A stretch of 64,000 bases of DNA from Glandiceps talaboti (GCF_964340395.1 NC_135551.1:7803879-7867878), one strand, 5' to 3'. Positions 22,790 to 37,319 are shown, counted from the stretch's first letter. Translations and numbers: made by a program. The notes: generated by a model not told the origin, from the sequence alone.

Positions 22790-23063
22790 GACGACTCTCT
22801 CACCAGTCCTCGGGAGCATTGCTCTTTTGTATGTACCAATATCTACCAAATAATTGTACTAGAATATCCTTGTACTGTGTGGGCCCTCATTAACTACATA
22901 CGACTAATCATTTGTTGACATGTTACTGCAACTCCGTGTTATTGCGATGCCCCGAGCCCCTAGCCCTATGTAGTCAATGAGGGCCCACAACTTACAATTA
23001 TCCAGTTGTAGATATCCATACGTACAAAACAGCCCTTTTAGCTCCAAGGACTGGAGAGTCTAT
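22790..23063. mobile_element. Palindromic MITE, 274 bp, with 11-bp flanking repeat
   Basis: Arms of about 100 bp pair GACTCTCTCACCAGTCCT with AGGACTGGAGAGTC and GGGCCCTCATTAACTACATA with TATGTAGTCAATGAGGGCCC. TCACAGAAGTA occurs immediately outside both ends (22779-22789, 23064-23074), as expected of a target-site duplication of a Mutator-like or similar element. Confidence 0.8.
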
Positions 23064-24733
23064 TCACAGAAGTATTGTGTGCAACGAGTATCTTGTCTTA
23101 TAGTTCAAGCAATTTCTCAAAAAAAAAAATAAAAAAAATATTGACCCACGTACCACCCTAATTTCTGAAGTAATGTTATCACAAACACATTTAATTTTTG
23201 CCTCAGCAGACTTAACCAGTGCAGTGAGATCCACTATGGGTCAGGGAAACCATTACCACATTGTCCTGGCTAGAAAATACAACAATATCCCTGGATAAAT
23301 TTGAATTCTTTTGATATCAGAATTGATGGTAAATACCACAATTCACATTATAAAGATGGTCACCCTGGGCATTGAGACCGGTGAGTCTTAAAAGACATAC
23401 CAGAGATAAACTATGCATACAGGATTGACAAAAGGGGACACTACAATAACAATAACTTTGTTTGGTGTCTGTGATAACCGCTGAATGGTCGATATGGTAA
23501 TACTGGTATGTGCCGCAAAGAAGTCATTGGTATTTGCACAACAAGTTATTTCCACAGTCTGAGATAGTAGTAAGACAACCATCAATGAATCCTCCCACTA
23601 TTGGATGCAGCAAGGTTGACTGAACAAAGCCGGCTTAACGACCTGCAAAGTCGATCATCACAAAGTTTTTAAACAAAAAAAAAGTTGCGGTACAAGAAAG
23701 AAGAGTTGTTGAGTGGCGAGGTTGAAGGTCAAGACCAATCACATTGAATAACTAGTGATCACAAAACAAACAAGTACACATGATTTATAGAGGGTAGCGG
23801 CAAATTTAAAGAGTTGCCCAAGATGTGGCCAAGACCCTTGTCACGGACGATATAATCATGACAAACTAACAAGTTACCATTGCACGTACTCACTAAGAGT
23901 GATAGCTAGTAATAACGTCTACAATACATTACGACCCTCGTCAGTTCACCTCGTCAGTTCACCACCAAAACAAAGCCACAGATATGTGAGTGACCTCAAG
24001 TAATACATCACACATCATATACTTTGATAGCACATTGACAAATTTGCCTGCCTCACTGGGTCAGAGTTGATTTACAGGGTACTAGGTCAGTACACACTGA
24101 TGACTGACTGATTTGCTGACGACCCGGCAAGGACTCGACAAAAGTTTGGGAAAGCATGTTGTCCACGTAGAAACAAATTCAGAAATTATTACTAGAGTAC
24201 AGAAAAAGAGAAAAGAATTCTTCACATAATATACACATATAGCTAGAGTATTTGGAGAGTGAGTTAAAAAAAATCCAACTTAGCAGGTACAAGGTCCTTC
24301 CAATAAGGGGTTCTATGTCTCGTTGCAGATCTCACAAGATATGCAAATATACCTAGCAACAACAGTTGTCATACATGTGATCGTGGTCAAGCACCATGGC
24401 TATACATGTATGTGATGATGTTGAGAACAATAGTGTTGCTAAGAGTTTGACACTTTCAGCTTGACCACCCTCATGCAGTTGCTATGGATGCAATGGCTCA
24501 TGAGGGATCTCGTGAGATCTGCCACAGACGAGAAACGGTGAGGATCCCAAACTTCATTAGCTACGCATTGAAATATCATTTTTTTAAAAATGTTTTCTTA
24601 TATCATTGAGGATGGTCCTTTCAAAAGACTTCATATTATGCCAGTATTTACTAAATATTAAATTCCTTCAATTTTATTGAATAGCATGGATTCCAGGCTG
24701 CAGATCCAGGACACTCTTCGCCGTGGTCTTTAA

Positions 24734-24955
24734 ATACAGTAAACCTGGAAATTTTCGCTAAAGACTTATTTTCGCTTATTTTGCAGAAAAAACAATAACG
24801 CCTAGACTCCAAATAAGTAGTATTGACTAAAATGCCTTCTTGTACATTAAAACAAAATGTATTTAGTCTGGTAATTTGTAAAAATTAGTCTTTGGGAACT
24901 AGCTGAAGATTGTAAAAACGCAAAATTTTCTAGTTGCGAAAATACTGAATGATCT
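24734..24955. mobile_element. MITE of the TACAGTAAACCTGG family, copy 1
   Basis: It starts TACAGTAAACCTGGAAATTT and contains CTAAAGACTTATTTTCGC, AAAATGCCTTCTTGTACAT and TCTGGTAATT. It ends TTTCTAGTTGCGAAAATACT, so the ends are rough inverses. Copies 2 and 3 are at 47033-47310 and 57430-57656. Confidence 0.75.
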
Positions 24956-25682
24956 AGGTTTTATTTAAGTATCTCAAGTCTGGGACCATGCATTCTTGTT
25001 TACTACGTTTAGAAGTGATTTGGTCATCAAACTATCACATCTCACTCAATTGGTTTGAATACCTTGAGATAGTACGACCATGACAATATTCTAAATATCT
25101 GTGCACGAACACACAGGAATCCATCATCTGTTTTTATCATCATCATTCATTTAACAAATTCCAAGATGTGCCCAGTAGCAGAAACGCCCTGTATCTGAAG
25201 ACAACAGCTGCTGTACATTCCATTACAACATAACTGTGTAAGACTCACAAGACTACAATAGTAGCTGTCCTAACAATTTACATTGGTATGCTAACTATGG
25301 CTATTGTTCTATTGATCAGCTATACAATACACACAGCTGATCACAATGGTAGAGGTATGGAGGTAGGACCAACATGCTAGCCTCAATACAGAAATACCTT
25401 TCACATTTCTAAAGAGATTAACAGCTAGCTGTGATAGATTAACTAAGGTTGCAATAAATCCACAATATTTGGGGAATTCCAAAGTGTAAATGTTTTTTTT
25501 TTTTTAAAAGACTAACAAAAATGTCGACATGTCTATTTTTAACAGTATTGATCTGTTCTTTCTGGTTGGTTAACAAAACAAGAAGGGAATTTCCTGAAAG
25601 GCTGGCATTTTAAGAACAACTCTTTCAAAGTCCAAGCAAAATAAATTGTGAAATTATATAATTGTAATACTTTGGAATATGG

Positions 25683-25900
25683 TTAGTGGTAGCCAAGCAG
25701 TTAGGTTGTACACCTAACCATTAATTACCTCTACAGTCTGGGTTCGAACCCACCCAGCATTGGCTGGGTTTAATTAAAATTTAACCAGGTCCGTATGTAA
25801 GAAGGGAGATGCTCAGTTTGACCCTGCCAAACAACACAGTATCTCTCATCTAATGAGTTCTTCATACACATTCTAGTGGGTGGGGGTGGGGGTAACGAGA
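25683..25900 (+). mobile_element. tRNA-derived SINE, copy 1
   Basis: The head has an A-box-like TGGTAGCCAAGCAGTTAGG and a perfect B-box GGTTCGAACCC (25741-25751), as in a Pol III promoter. The body, GAAGGGAGATGCTCAGTTTG and ACCCTGCCAAACAACACAG, matches the body of the SINE at 43142-43380. It cannot fold as a real tRNA over the anticodon arm, so it is a SINE rather than a tRNA gene. The 3' part is decayed. Confidence 0.8.
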
Positions 25901-26249
25901 AGTACTTTTTTTACGGCATTTATCAAAAGATAACTGTTGCATTCTAATTAATTTTCATGTAGGATATATAAATTATAACAATCAAGTGTCTTGCACAGAA
26001 CTCAAATCAAATCTGGTATTTACGCAATAAACGAATTGATGACAGAATTGATGACACTGAATGAATGTAGACTAAAATGTCAAGGAATCCCTTATAATGC
26101 CATCAATAATACTAACAACACTAGAATATGTAGAAAAGCACTTTTTTTCTGCGAGTCATCCAGGCTAGATTTCTTCTGATGACATCATTTCTTCTGCTAT
26201 ACATGTAATTACATTAAACGATATCTCAATCAACAAATGATATTACTAT

Positions 26250-26450
26250 TCACTCATAGCTCAGAGACTTTCAGCTATCGGACACAACGTACTGGCCAAT
26301 TGACTTTACTACATAAAGTTGTTCATAGCCCCCTGAGACTGACACGACGTACTGGCATACTACATCATACATGTAGTTGTTTATAGCTCAGAGACTTGCA
26401 GCTACATTTAGCTGGCATGACGTACTGGCAAACAATGTTGTCGTGCCAAA
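26250..26450. repeat. Three degenerate tandem copies, about 70 bp
   Basis: Each copy has CATAGCTCAGAGACTT-type sequence and GACACGACGTACTGGCA. Confidence 0.6.
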
Positions 26451-27118
26451 TAGTCAAAGCTCTGGGCTAAGTTGTATACTGAGACAGCAAACTTGTGAAG
26501 ACATTAAGGGCTAAATGTCAAAATAGGAGAAGAAAGTATTACTATATATACATCTAGTTTAGAAATTGCTGGCACCAGTAACGAGTACACTGTTTGATGG
26601 TGACGTTACATTCATCACAACCAGTAGAGACAGATTAATAAACAGACAGAGAACAGAGAAAGTTAGGATTGTTTTTATGCTGTCTACAGGTCCTGTTTGA
26701 ATCCCAAGTGGATACATAAGTACAAAAATTATGAGAAAAAAAAATTCACTTTCATGTTACAGTTCCTAGACCTTTAACATGAGAGAGATTAAAACAATAT
26801 GATTTTTGTTGATAATGTATACAACTTCTGCAATAAACGTAAAGTAGGAGTTCTTTCTGCCCCAAACGATTGGTTGTTGATCCAAAGAAATTCATCAGCT
26901 TGGTTTCACGATATACAGTATATATAATTTTATCACACGCAAGAACTGTTACCTTGTCCAAATATTTTGTCTAGACTTGATTGACTTCTTCAGAGGACTG
27001 AATGTTTTCACCAGGTGTTAATGACGTCATGTGATTATTGACCGATGCTTCGGATTGGTTGTTCTCAAACAGAACTATAAATACAACTATAGTAATTTTA
27101 TTCAAATGAGCTGTATCA

Positions 27119-27311
27119 AATTTAAAGGCCTATGCTTCAATCCCTGGTTCTTGCATTAATATTGTCTTATCAGTGAAGTAATAAGGATTTACAGATAGGA
27201 CCATTCTTTGTCCAGGGACCAACAATTTACTTATGTTTCGTACATCTGGAGGATGACATCTGGCTGTTTTTTAACATGTAAATTCTAATCCTTCGATCTC
27301 AACTGGGCCTT
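27119..27311. mobile_element. MITE of the AAAGGCCCAGG family with both ends
   Basis: Left end TTTAAAGGCCTATGC, right end CAACTGGGCCTTTA, roughly inverse. The interior follows the 2322-2490 copy (TTGTCTTATCAGTGAA, GGATTTACAGATAGGA). It suggests the family is a small TTAA-type inverted-repeat element. Confidence 0.6.
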
Positions 27312-27332
27312 TACAACAAACTTTACTTTATA

Positions 27333-27715
27333 GCACAGACTGGGTACATTTAAACTGTTTACAGAAATGTATGACTGACTGTGATAACTCTCATCTTATT
27401 GTACATGTGTTACTGGAGTCAGTCATGCAGCCTGTCAACAAGCTAGGACACATTTGTACATTTGATTATGCATACGTGTCCATTAACTATCAGAATATCT
27501 CCCGCTCTAACTACGGATAATTTCCACGTGTACACCAGAACATCATACACTGGGTACATTTACCCTGTTTACGGCACTAAATGACGGACTTAGACAACTC
27601 TCATCTTACTTATATACGTTTAAGAAGAGTGCAGCACTGTCAACAGTGTCCAACATCTACAACTATCAGAATATCTCTCACTCTAACTACGGATGTTATC
27701 CACGTGTACACCACC
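27333..27715. repeat. Direct duplication of about 205 bp
   Basis: ACTGGGTACATTTA, ACTCTCATCTTA, ACTATCAGAATATCTC, CTCTAACTACGGAT and CCACGTGTACACCA occur in the same order in both halves (from about 27345 and 27550). Confidence 0.85.
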
Positions 27716-28895
27716 GGAATATCTCTGATACTCAAAGAGATACGATCAGTATATATTTAGCTTCCCCCTTTGAACTAAAGTATCAATCAAAGCACCAGAT
27801 TTAGTTGACAACAACACAATATTGACACAGTTTTCCAACCATCACGTACTACATAACTTGTGTGAGATAATGACTTGTTTTCAAGATCAGGGTTCTTTTT
27901 CTTCGTCTCCCCGATTCTCTTGTACACTAGCCTTGTTATGTGTAGACAAGGACACTGACAGGGGGGATTTCCTGGTAGAGTCCTTCACTGGTCACATATA
28001 AGCCATTAACACAATATCAATCACTGTATGTCATGCAATTATCTTCTGAGGTGACAGTTCAGTTCAAAGGAGGGATACGGGTGAAAGTGGCATCATATTT
28101 CATATATACCGTGTTATGATGCAACAGTTGGGTGTAACTTGAACAATATTTTCATAATTTTTATCATATTTACAACTGATGTATAAGTTGTTGTGCTCAC
28201 TGAAGCATGTATTATAATATGACCAGGGATTACTGCATAGTGACCAAACCGTCACACACCAAAAGTTCTGCATCACACACAAATTTCAACAACTTGCTCA
28301 ACAATCAAATACACGTAATTGGTCCATAACATGTAGACACTGTGAATACACACACGGTACCAACAAGTTAGTACCATGAAGTGTACAGACAGTTGTAAAT
28401 TTTAATTCCATTTTTTCAAAATTGATATCTTATTAAATGTAATTACATTATTGCACTCAATAAAGCATGGCTGATTGCCCGTATAGCAATAGTGATACCC
28501 ACCCCATAGTATCAATATCTCACTTACACCGTATTGATAATTACAATTAAGGTCAGGGCTTGAAATTAACAGTAGTTCCGTTCCCACAGACTACCAATTC
28601 TTGTCATGGGGCTACCATAATTTGTAGCTGAGGGCCCACTCAGGTTACCGCTGGTTATGCAATGATTTAAAGGATGGAAGATTTACAGACATAAAAGTAT
28701 TTTAATAATGCACATTTTTTTTCCCAATACAGGAACTGTTTTCAGTTCAGGAATATTGGACTATTGGTCACCATCGGAACCTTAGACTACCACTTTCTGA
28801 AATTAGGACTACTGAAGGTACTTGAATTGCCTCACAAAAATGCTCATTTATCCCCAAAACAGCAAAATCTCTTGGAAGTCAACGTGGTATCTTAA

Positions 28896-28946
28896 CTGTG
28901 AGTGGAGGTGTAAATCGTAACTATACCATACAGAAACTAGACTATC
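28896..28946 (+). repeat. GTGAGTGGAGGTGTAAATC family copy
   Basis: CTGTGAGTGGAGGTGTAAAT is followed by AACTATACCATACAGAAACT and AGACTA. A further end fragment (ATACTGTATAGGAACTAGAC) lies at 29388-29411, before a copy of the GATGCCACGGATAGCAC unit. Confidence 0.65.
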
Positions 28947-31617
28947 AGAACACATGACCTTACGAATAACTCTAACGAATAATTCTAAAGTTTATATTTG
29001 GATCTAAAGCTTAATATAATATTCTGAATTACCAACCCAGATGAATTTTTATTTGAAGAAAATGAATTGAATGGGGAAGTTGTTTTATTTTTTGAAACAA
29101 TATAATATAGCCTGTATGTATTTAATACAAGGCCAGTGTTTGTTGACAGAGCTTGTGGCAATAAACATCCTGTGTGTTATACAGGATGTAAAATATTATA
29201 ACTTTGTATGAGGCGTCTTGAACAATATCATTAAATATTGTTTACGTGATCAAATCTCAGTTTGCGATTAATCATTTCGGTAAATGTTAGCATACCAAAA
29301 ATCCCATTTATGATGAAATATGGAAGAACACACATCAGGAAGCGATTTGTTTGAAAATCACTCTAAAGTCGCTTGGAGATTGTTATGATACTGTATAGGA
29401 ACTAGACTAGTTGAAGAGGAATCGTCACAATACTGCCATATGAAAGTTAGTCTAGTGGCTAATGCATTGGGTTTGCGGAATCTCAAGATGTCTTCATCCA
29501 ATGTTAGAGATGCCTTGATACCACATTGCCATCTAGTGCTATTCGTGGCATCGAATCTCAAGTCAAGATTTCTTTCTGTTGACGATGATTCGATACCATC
29601 GGTAGCATCATGACTATATAATGAAAAGTTTGTTTGTGGCCCTTTTGAAAGCATTTAAATCTGCACTGGAGTATGTATTATTTTTATTCGATCAGACAAC
29701 CAACAACATAGTCATTAAAAAATTGTATTTCATTTTCAAATAAATTGCATCATTGTAAACCCTAGGTTCTTTACAGTGGCGTCTGAAATGCATTGAAATG
29801 GTGTGTCTGTGGAAAATACACTCTGACTTGATAAAACGGGAAATTTTCAATCTAATATTTTCTGAAAAACTTACAATTGTACTATTGTGTTTGTCGGCCA
29901 TTTTGAAATACTATCTAATTAAAACAGAAAATTTGCATGACCGTGCCCCTTTAGGTTTTTTCTTAATTTGAAAAGAGAATGGATTGAGTGACTATTTTCT
30001 TGAAGAAATTACCAGCAAAATTTAAGACTTATTTCTGACAAACAAAAAAATATAACAACTTTTTTCACTCTCACTCATTGTGCATGACAACAACATGCGA
30101 AATCTAGCAATTAAAATCTCAGTCAAATGTAAGGACAGAGAAACATGTGTACTCTCTGTGTGTTTTATGGTATTATTTATATTGGAGGTCGTTGAACTCA
30201 TTGAGTGCAGTCAACCAGGGCATTAAGCTCCAGGCTTCAAATAACAAGTAACACTACCCCATGGCTTCAGAGAGAGGGATTCTGATTGGTCCATTAGTAA
30301 GACTATTGACCAATTAGCAGCAACCTTTCACTTTTTATGGAGAATAGTTTTATCAATGTATGATGTGGCTCACATGGTGTGGAAATGTAACGGGTTCAAA
30401 AATTGCCAAATATTGATATATTTTCTTTTTCCTTTTTGCAGAAGAACTATATTTTCCTTGAGTAATGTCCCGAGTTGCGATAACTTTTAATGGAAGTGAA
30501 ACATGACTGCAAGTGCTAAGGCTGTAAAATACATGTAGTGCAATTTAAATCTTCTGGTTTTTTTTTGTCCAGCCAATGCAGTCTGCAGATCAGGGGGGAA
30601 AACACAAATATAAATCTCCCTTCCCTACATTAATTGCACTATTTCAGTGAAGACAACTGCAGAGCCAATCATGAACAAGCAAATGACATCTGTCCCACAT
30701 ACACACTTGTTCTAAAGTACTAAATACATATAAAAAGAAGAGTAAGTGCCATAAATACAATATAATACACTGAGTGTCAGATTAGTTGAGAATTAAAAAA
30801 TTGCATCATCGCACCACTTTTATGTCCTGACCAGAAATAATTTTCTTTTTGCCTTAACCATAGCTTCTTTCCAATAACTTTTAAAGGTATACATATTTTT
30901 CTTTGAAAGGGAGGGGGGCTGTTGGTAGCAAGAATGGGGGAATTTTTTTACTGCACAACAAACTATATATGTTGTATTCTACTTAACACTACAAGTTTTC
31001 TGAGATGTAAGAAAAATGATGGACAAGTGATCGAGTTCTTCAAATAATTTGAAATGATTTCTTTGATGGTTACCATAAAACCATGACATCATTTCATTAT
31101 TGATACGATGTATCATTCCAGTGATTCTTCATCAAAAATAAATTTGTAAAAGGCAACTTTCAGAAATTTAGAATTTCAATTCCTGAGAATTTGGAGGGAA
31201 AATATTGTTGGGTAATAGCTGACAGGCTACAATACTGAACAAACGATAATGTGTGGAAGATTTACATACATGAATACAAAATGACCTGAAATGACACCAA
31301 ACGGTACAAGATTTCAATACAAGTGAGACCCTGAGGTTATCTCATCAATTTATTTAGGGTTAAAATGATTAGTTTTTTAATAATTTCTGCTAAATCTTTG
31401 TCAACTATGATGTGTAAGAAAGTATGAATTGTACACGTCAGCCTGGAGGAACGGAACAATTTATTAAATTGTAATAGAGAATGCCTAGAAGTTAGTCAAA
31501 TAAAAACAGACGAATCCTTGATTTTCAAAATTTTCATCTACAGTTACATGACTGATAATGTTCTGTTAACTTGAATAACAAGGCAAAAGCTAGTCAGAAT
31601 GATAGGAAACCCTTTAA

Positions 31618-31937
31618 AGTGGTCATATGGATGATAACTGGGTATTTATTTCGGATTTTTAATTCATAAAACATGGCTTCATGGCTTCCTACTTGAAAAA
31701 TCAACATGAAACAATATATATACCAAGTCCTTGTTTGTAACTCAATAAAATGGCAAAAGACTGATAAGTGTGTAAAATGTTTGTCATTGTACTTTGCAGT
31801 TTTTTTTTCAATGTATTGAGTTACAAACACAGACTTCGTCAATGTTGTTTAACGTTGATTTTTTAAGTAGGAAGCCATGATAAAACTGTTTATTAAAGAG
31901 CGAAAATAAAGACCCGATCATAATCCATATGGCCACT
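31618..31937. mobile_element. TTAA-flanked MITE, 320 bp
   Basis: The ends AGTGGTCATATGGAT and ATCCATATGGCCACT are inverse, flanked by TTAA at 31614-31617 and 31938-31941. Inner words CATGGCTTCCTACTT and AAGTAGGAAGCCATG also pair, as do GTTTGTAACTCAAT and ATTGAGTTACAAAC, so almost the whole element is one imperfect palindrome. Confidence 0.88.
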
Positions 31938-32649
31938 TTAAGTTGAGTTTTTGTTGAGATGGTCCAGTTTTCATTTGTTACATGTATATGGTAAATGTTA
32001 TTGAATAATTCATTTAAAGTTACATGTATATGCTTTCTTTAGAGAAAAACAGAAATAAGAGAAATGAACTCCTTATACTTAGTGAATCACGACATACTTC
32101 TAAAATTGTTATTTTCACAAATCACGACACTCTTAACGTCACTAATTTCACACAAATGACCATAATACTCAAGATAACGTCTTCCCCCATTTCTACCTCT
32201 TAACACAATTTCTCCTTTTGTGTTATTATTGGCCTTGTGGGTGTCGTTCACCTCCCACTAAGAACTTAAAGTCATTGACACCTTGCGGTTGTCAGTCGGC
32301 ATATTGACAAAAAGTTCAACACAATAGACTATCTAATTGTCATGTGTTATTATCAAAAACAAATACTTGACGCAGTGACGACTTTACCCAGTCAAGTTAA
32401 CAATACTACTGTTTTGTGATGACGTCGCCTTATCTCATCCAAACAACACACCTGTTGTACCCAGTTACCGTGTCAACCCCTTTCACCTCCCTTTCTCCAA
32501 GAGATAAATCGTGCATCAAACGATCCCAAAATCACCATCTTCCCCTAGAATAGCTTTCTTCCTGTATACAATCAATTGTTAACATCTGCCTGTATTTGTT
32601 AGTGTTACTGGGTTCACTGAACTTCACGTACGGCATCAATCAATACTTC

Positions 32650-33420
32650 AGACAGTCTAAGCCAGGAAGTAACTGCACCACTTCATTTACAAACCACAGA
32701 CGGGAAAATTACAGTCTCCTTATTGCAATATATAGAATAGTCTTTCAAGTTTATGAAAATTTAGCACATTTAATTAGTTTACAAAAAAAAAAAAAAGTTG
32801 GTAGAAATCCACACAAGAGAACACGACGGAAGTACCTACACCACTTTATCTATCTGCAAACGACAAATTGCAGTTCCCTAATTTCAATTTAATGAAGCCT
32901 TTTTAAGTTCAACCACTTTTGATGATAGACTTCACAGTTTTGTTACTTACAGCACTTCATTTTGAGGCCAGACAGAAAAATTTTCGTTCCCTAATTTCAG
33001 TCTTTTAATTTTCATAAAATTTTGCAAGTTCAACCAATTTCTAACTAAAATTTGATGGAATCAGAATTTCCAGTAAAGAACACTAACCCAGAAAGTAACT
33101 ACACTATAAGTAGTTTACTATTGTATTTGCACCGCAACTGAGAGAATATTGCAACAAAAAATACAGTCCCGTAACTTCATCTTTTTAAATTTTATGACAA
33201 TTTGGCACATTTAATTACAGAAGAAGTTGCTGGAAATCCAATGAAGACAACAGTAAGTTGAGACGTATCTTTGTATCTTAACAATGTCACTTGCAGACCA
33301 GAGATAGATTATCCTGACAAAATACTGCCTTCTAATTATATGACATTATTTTTGCAAGGTTAGTCCGTGTTCACTAAAAAGTTGATGGAAATCCAAAGTA
33401 CATGGGAATTGTGCAGTCAC
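32650..33420. repeat. Degenerate tandem repeat, unit about 160 bp, five copies
   Basis: Recurring order: AGTAACT.CACCACTTCATT, CAGA..GA.AAATT, CAGTTCCCTAATTTCA, TTTT.ATGA.AATTTGGCACAT, GTTG.TGGAAATCCA. The open frame at 32596-32892 lies in it and is not supported as coding. Confidence 0.7.
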
Positions 33421-33724
33421 TATTTCTAGTGAAATGAAATCAGGATATGCTGAAAATTACAAAATTTATCACATGAAGTCCTTTTACGTCCATAGGGGCA
33501 CATGTACTAATATTATGATCAAAATCATTCATAGATCCTGCATGTATATTAAAAGTCTTAACCACACACAGACCATCATCCCGTCTGTAACTGACATTAT
33601 AATAAGGTATTTATGGTCCCTCCTCCCCCGCATGAAAGTATTTAGGGTCATGTCATTATCAATTCTATAAGGGAATCAATTAACACCTTTCATCACACAT
33701 GTATTGGTCTGAATGCCAATGTGG

Positions 33725-33952
33725 TCTGCAGACCATGTCTGGTCAAAGTCCCTCAATCAGCACAAAAAGTTGTTCATCCAATCAGTGAACCCTGTGTTAT
33801 AATGATGTGAACAGTGTATAACTATGATGATAAGTAGGTCCTGAACTGACAAATATACTGGTACCATATTTGATAACTGTCCCAATAAACATTAACTTTA
33901 TGAGGGACTGTGTTATTGGTTAGAATTTTGTAACAAAGACATGATGTTAATG

Positions 33953-34007
<55 letters not shown>

Positions 34008-34112
34008 ATGAATTTTGGCATCTCATGCATCTCAGGACTTCTTGAGTAAGGACTTTGACTACTGTGAGTGGAGGTGTAAATGGTAACGATACTGTATAGG
34101 AACTAAACTACA
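33725..34112 (+). repeat. Interspersed repeat of about 370 bp, copy 1, with (GT)n expansion
   Basis: It is collinear with 49371-49716: CATGTCTGGTCAAAGTCC, CAGCACAAAAAGTTGTTCAT, CAATAAACATTAACTTTATG, GTGAGTGGAGGTGTAAA, GAACTA.ACTA. Where copy 2 has GACTGCGTGGGTGGCTGTGG, this copy has about 25 GT repeats (33956-34006). Confidence 0.9.
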
Positions 34113-34199
34113 CATATACATGACAGTGAATGCATTTTAGCTAAATGCAAAATACGACATTCATAGTCTAGTAATAATTCATGTACTACTTAGTGTTCC

Positions 34200-34490
34200 T
34201 GTTAAGGATGGTAAATAAACAATTTATATTTACCTGAGTTCTCCAGATATTTTACGAGAACTCTCCACCAATATATTACTATGGTACGAGGTATGGAAAT
34301 CTATGTTTAACCAAATTCCTTCGAAAATCGAAAATTGTATAAAATGGGGCCCCTTTTAGACTTTTTATCTCTAAAAATACAGCACCCATTTTAGACCAAA
34401 GGGCGAAAAACCCTACCCAAAAAATGTGGCACATATATGTATACCCAAAAGCCAGGAGTACATCCCCCCCCCCCCCCCCCCCCCCCCCCC
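34200..34490. repeat. GGTAAGTAGG-family derivative ending in poly(C)
   Basis: AGGATGGTAAATAAACAATT, CTGAGTTCTCCAGA and GGTACGAGGTATGGAAATCT match the family. It ends with 27 consecutive C (34464-34490). Confidence 0.65.
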
Positions 34491-37319
34491 ATGCATTTTA
34501 TTGAAACTCGGTCACTTCATAATCTGGTATAATTCACTTACTTTCATTTGCATTGTATTATGTTTTTGTTTTTTTTTAAATTGAAATCATACTCTGAACC
34601 TACCTGTATTATATTGCTAGCATATGGTAACAGACTTTACAAGAAAACTTATTACATCAAATTGTTTTCTAGAGGCAAAATAAAATTATTTCAAAGGTTT
34701 TTGCGTGTATTTGTTTTCAAATATTATACATTGGTGTACAATATGTACTTTATATATTACAGTTTGGATTGTTTTTCTAACATATGTGTAAATATTATAT
34801 TGCCTTTGATAGAATCGTGTTACGTGTAGGTGTTTCTCGGAAATAGTACAAAGCACATGTGATCTAAGTATGGTACATGTGTATGTGTGGGTGTGTACAA
34901 GGTTTTACAGCTAATTTTAGATTTGATCCCATTTTTTCTCTGAACCTGTAGTTTACATACACATATTATACAGATGTACAGGTAATAAAAGACTTCCTTT
35001 ATGTAGTTGCTTTTCTAAACCAAATCCCCAGGAGAAACACTGTTTACACCTCCGTTGACACCTATAATACTTTGCACACATACACAGTCAAAAGAGGATA
35101 ACCAAAAAAGTGTTTTACTAAATAATCGCCATCTTACGGAAGAAATCACCATGGACCAATTTATATGAAAATGAAAGTAGCTAGCATCAACCAAATACTT
35201 ATAGTCAAGAGAGTTTACCTGAAGATGACAACATCGTTATTCACTAGAACTTATATCAAGCTAAGATAGCCAAGTTTTTGAAAAACTGTCAAGTTTTTTT
35301 TTTTTTAAAAACGAACTTAGTTGTATAAAAGTTTGTTCCTAGTCCCTTTGATATCATTAGAGAAATTTGATATTTTCTCCATCTTGTTTTTATGGAAACC
35401 ATCCAGCTATTATTTTCCTAGTCTAGTGCTATCCTTCATCAAATCTCAAGATCTCTCTTTACATGATTTCTCATTTTAAAGATGAGGTTAGAGAAGATTC
35501 GATAGTACATCACATTAAATGGCATCCAGGTTACCCATTATAGCATACATGCAATGTTTGGCGGCCATTTTGAATTAAAGACTTAGTAATTTTATTTTTC
35601 TTCCTTATTTTAACTGAGAATAGGTAAAAAAAAAAGTAGTTTTTTTATGAACGTAACAACAAAATTTTCAGACTTGTACTTCTGAGGCACAAACCGTTTT
35701 ATCTTGTTATTGTTCTACAATGTTGTAAATCACCTTATAATATCCTTGTTGTCCTGAATGACAACATCTGTAAGTCATTTGCCGCAAAGCATGCTGGGAT
35801 TTGTCATAACTTGACAAGTACTGTGTATAGAGTACAAGGGGTATGAGTGTAAACTGTTGACTCAGTGGTTTTGCTATGCCAGGAATCACAGCTTACACAG
35901 TGACGTGTCCTGTCAGTCACCTATGAATTTATTACAGCTGATTCAATTTCACTTCATCCCTGTATATCACTAAAGCCATGACTCATGTGTGTTGGTAGGA
36001 AACTCTTGGCACCCATTAAATCTTAACTACTTTATTTCTGAAATGATTTCAAGTGAAAAGATAGGCATGATTGATTTTATCGTCTGTCCTCAGTTTCCAT
36101 AGTTTTTGTCATTGTTTATGATTTGTTTGTATATCTCTTATCCTAAAAATCGCTGGTGATCTCACATCTTGTAAAAAAGACAAAACCACTGGGAGTAAAG
36201 GTTAATGCCTCCGATTGATTACAATCCCCCCCTTTATCGAACTCTAATCGTAGTTTACTACCCCAGCTACATTTTTGTGGACCCCAGATGTATGCACTGC
36301 ACGTCACCATGGGAACAGTGTGTAAAGATTTCATGGTGGTCAATACTTGTAGTGGTAAATGTGACATAATGGTCAGCCCAATTGTTTTCAAATATCAGTG
36401 GTTGATGTCTAACTGTCTATCTCCCCGCTTTAATGAGCTCTCTGTATCACCACAAATCGAACCTCGACACGTACCTTTCACAACCTCACCCAAACTACCT
36501 TGATTGTCAGTAATACAGAGTGAAAACAGTGAATGCTGTCGCTATGACAATACGATGTTATAGATCATGTTGGGACATATCACCAAACAAGTACTGCTGA
36601 GATGAGAATAGATGGGTTTTTGCAAAGTAAGGTTGAGTGACGCCTTAACAGGAAGGAAGTGTGACCACAAATATGTAGGCAATGAATAGCTGGCCTGACC
36701 ACAGATAATTCTATCACGTTTCACACTTAGTGTGCGGCAGTTAAAACCATCCAATCAACTTAGTCAATTCTTTAGACCAACTTTCCATGTATTTATTATG
36801 TTCATCAACCCAATTACACATAACTGCTGACCAGACAAAGTTTATTTCACTTTTGGGCCCCGTGGTCAAATTCTCTTACGCTCGGTTGCGGTAATTGGCG
36901 TCCCTGGTATGCAAATACATTGGACATGACGCCAGTTGCACAAAGCCATTCGATTCACGTGACGTATTAATAAACTACCCCATGGGGCGTTTTGTGATCA
37001 GATTCCCACAGTGTCGGTCAGAATAATGGTGTTACAGAGGCCGGGTTAAAACCACAGAGAATTTATGTCTTAAGGTATTACCATAGAGTATAGTGTAAAC
37101 CAGTCAAACCAGAATTATAATGTGTGAAGAAAAGTCAACAATTGAATGGCAATTACAAAGCAACATTGGTTAGTTTGTGGTTTCTTATCACCAAATAATG
37201 AAGAAGTAGTGAGAAAACTACTGATGCAGTAACGATTTACAAGTTATGGATGACAAGTTATAGATGGAATGTCCGTTGTTACTCTGTAACGTAAAGCTGG
37301 TTAGAGCATACTCATAGTA

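Noticed and set aside
25683-25760. Functional tRNA gene
   Set aside because: The A and B boxes are present but the anticodon arm and acceptor stem do not pair, and the sequence continues into a SINE body.
29358-29654. 98-codon minus-strand open frame
   Set aside because: It covers copies of the GATGCCACGGATAGCAC and GTATAGGAACTAGAC repeats, so it is repeat-derived.
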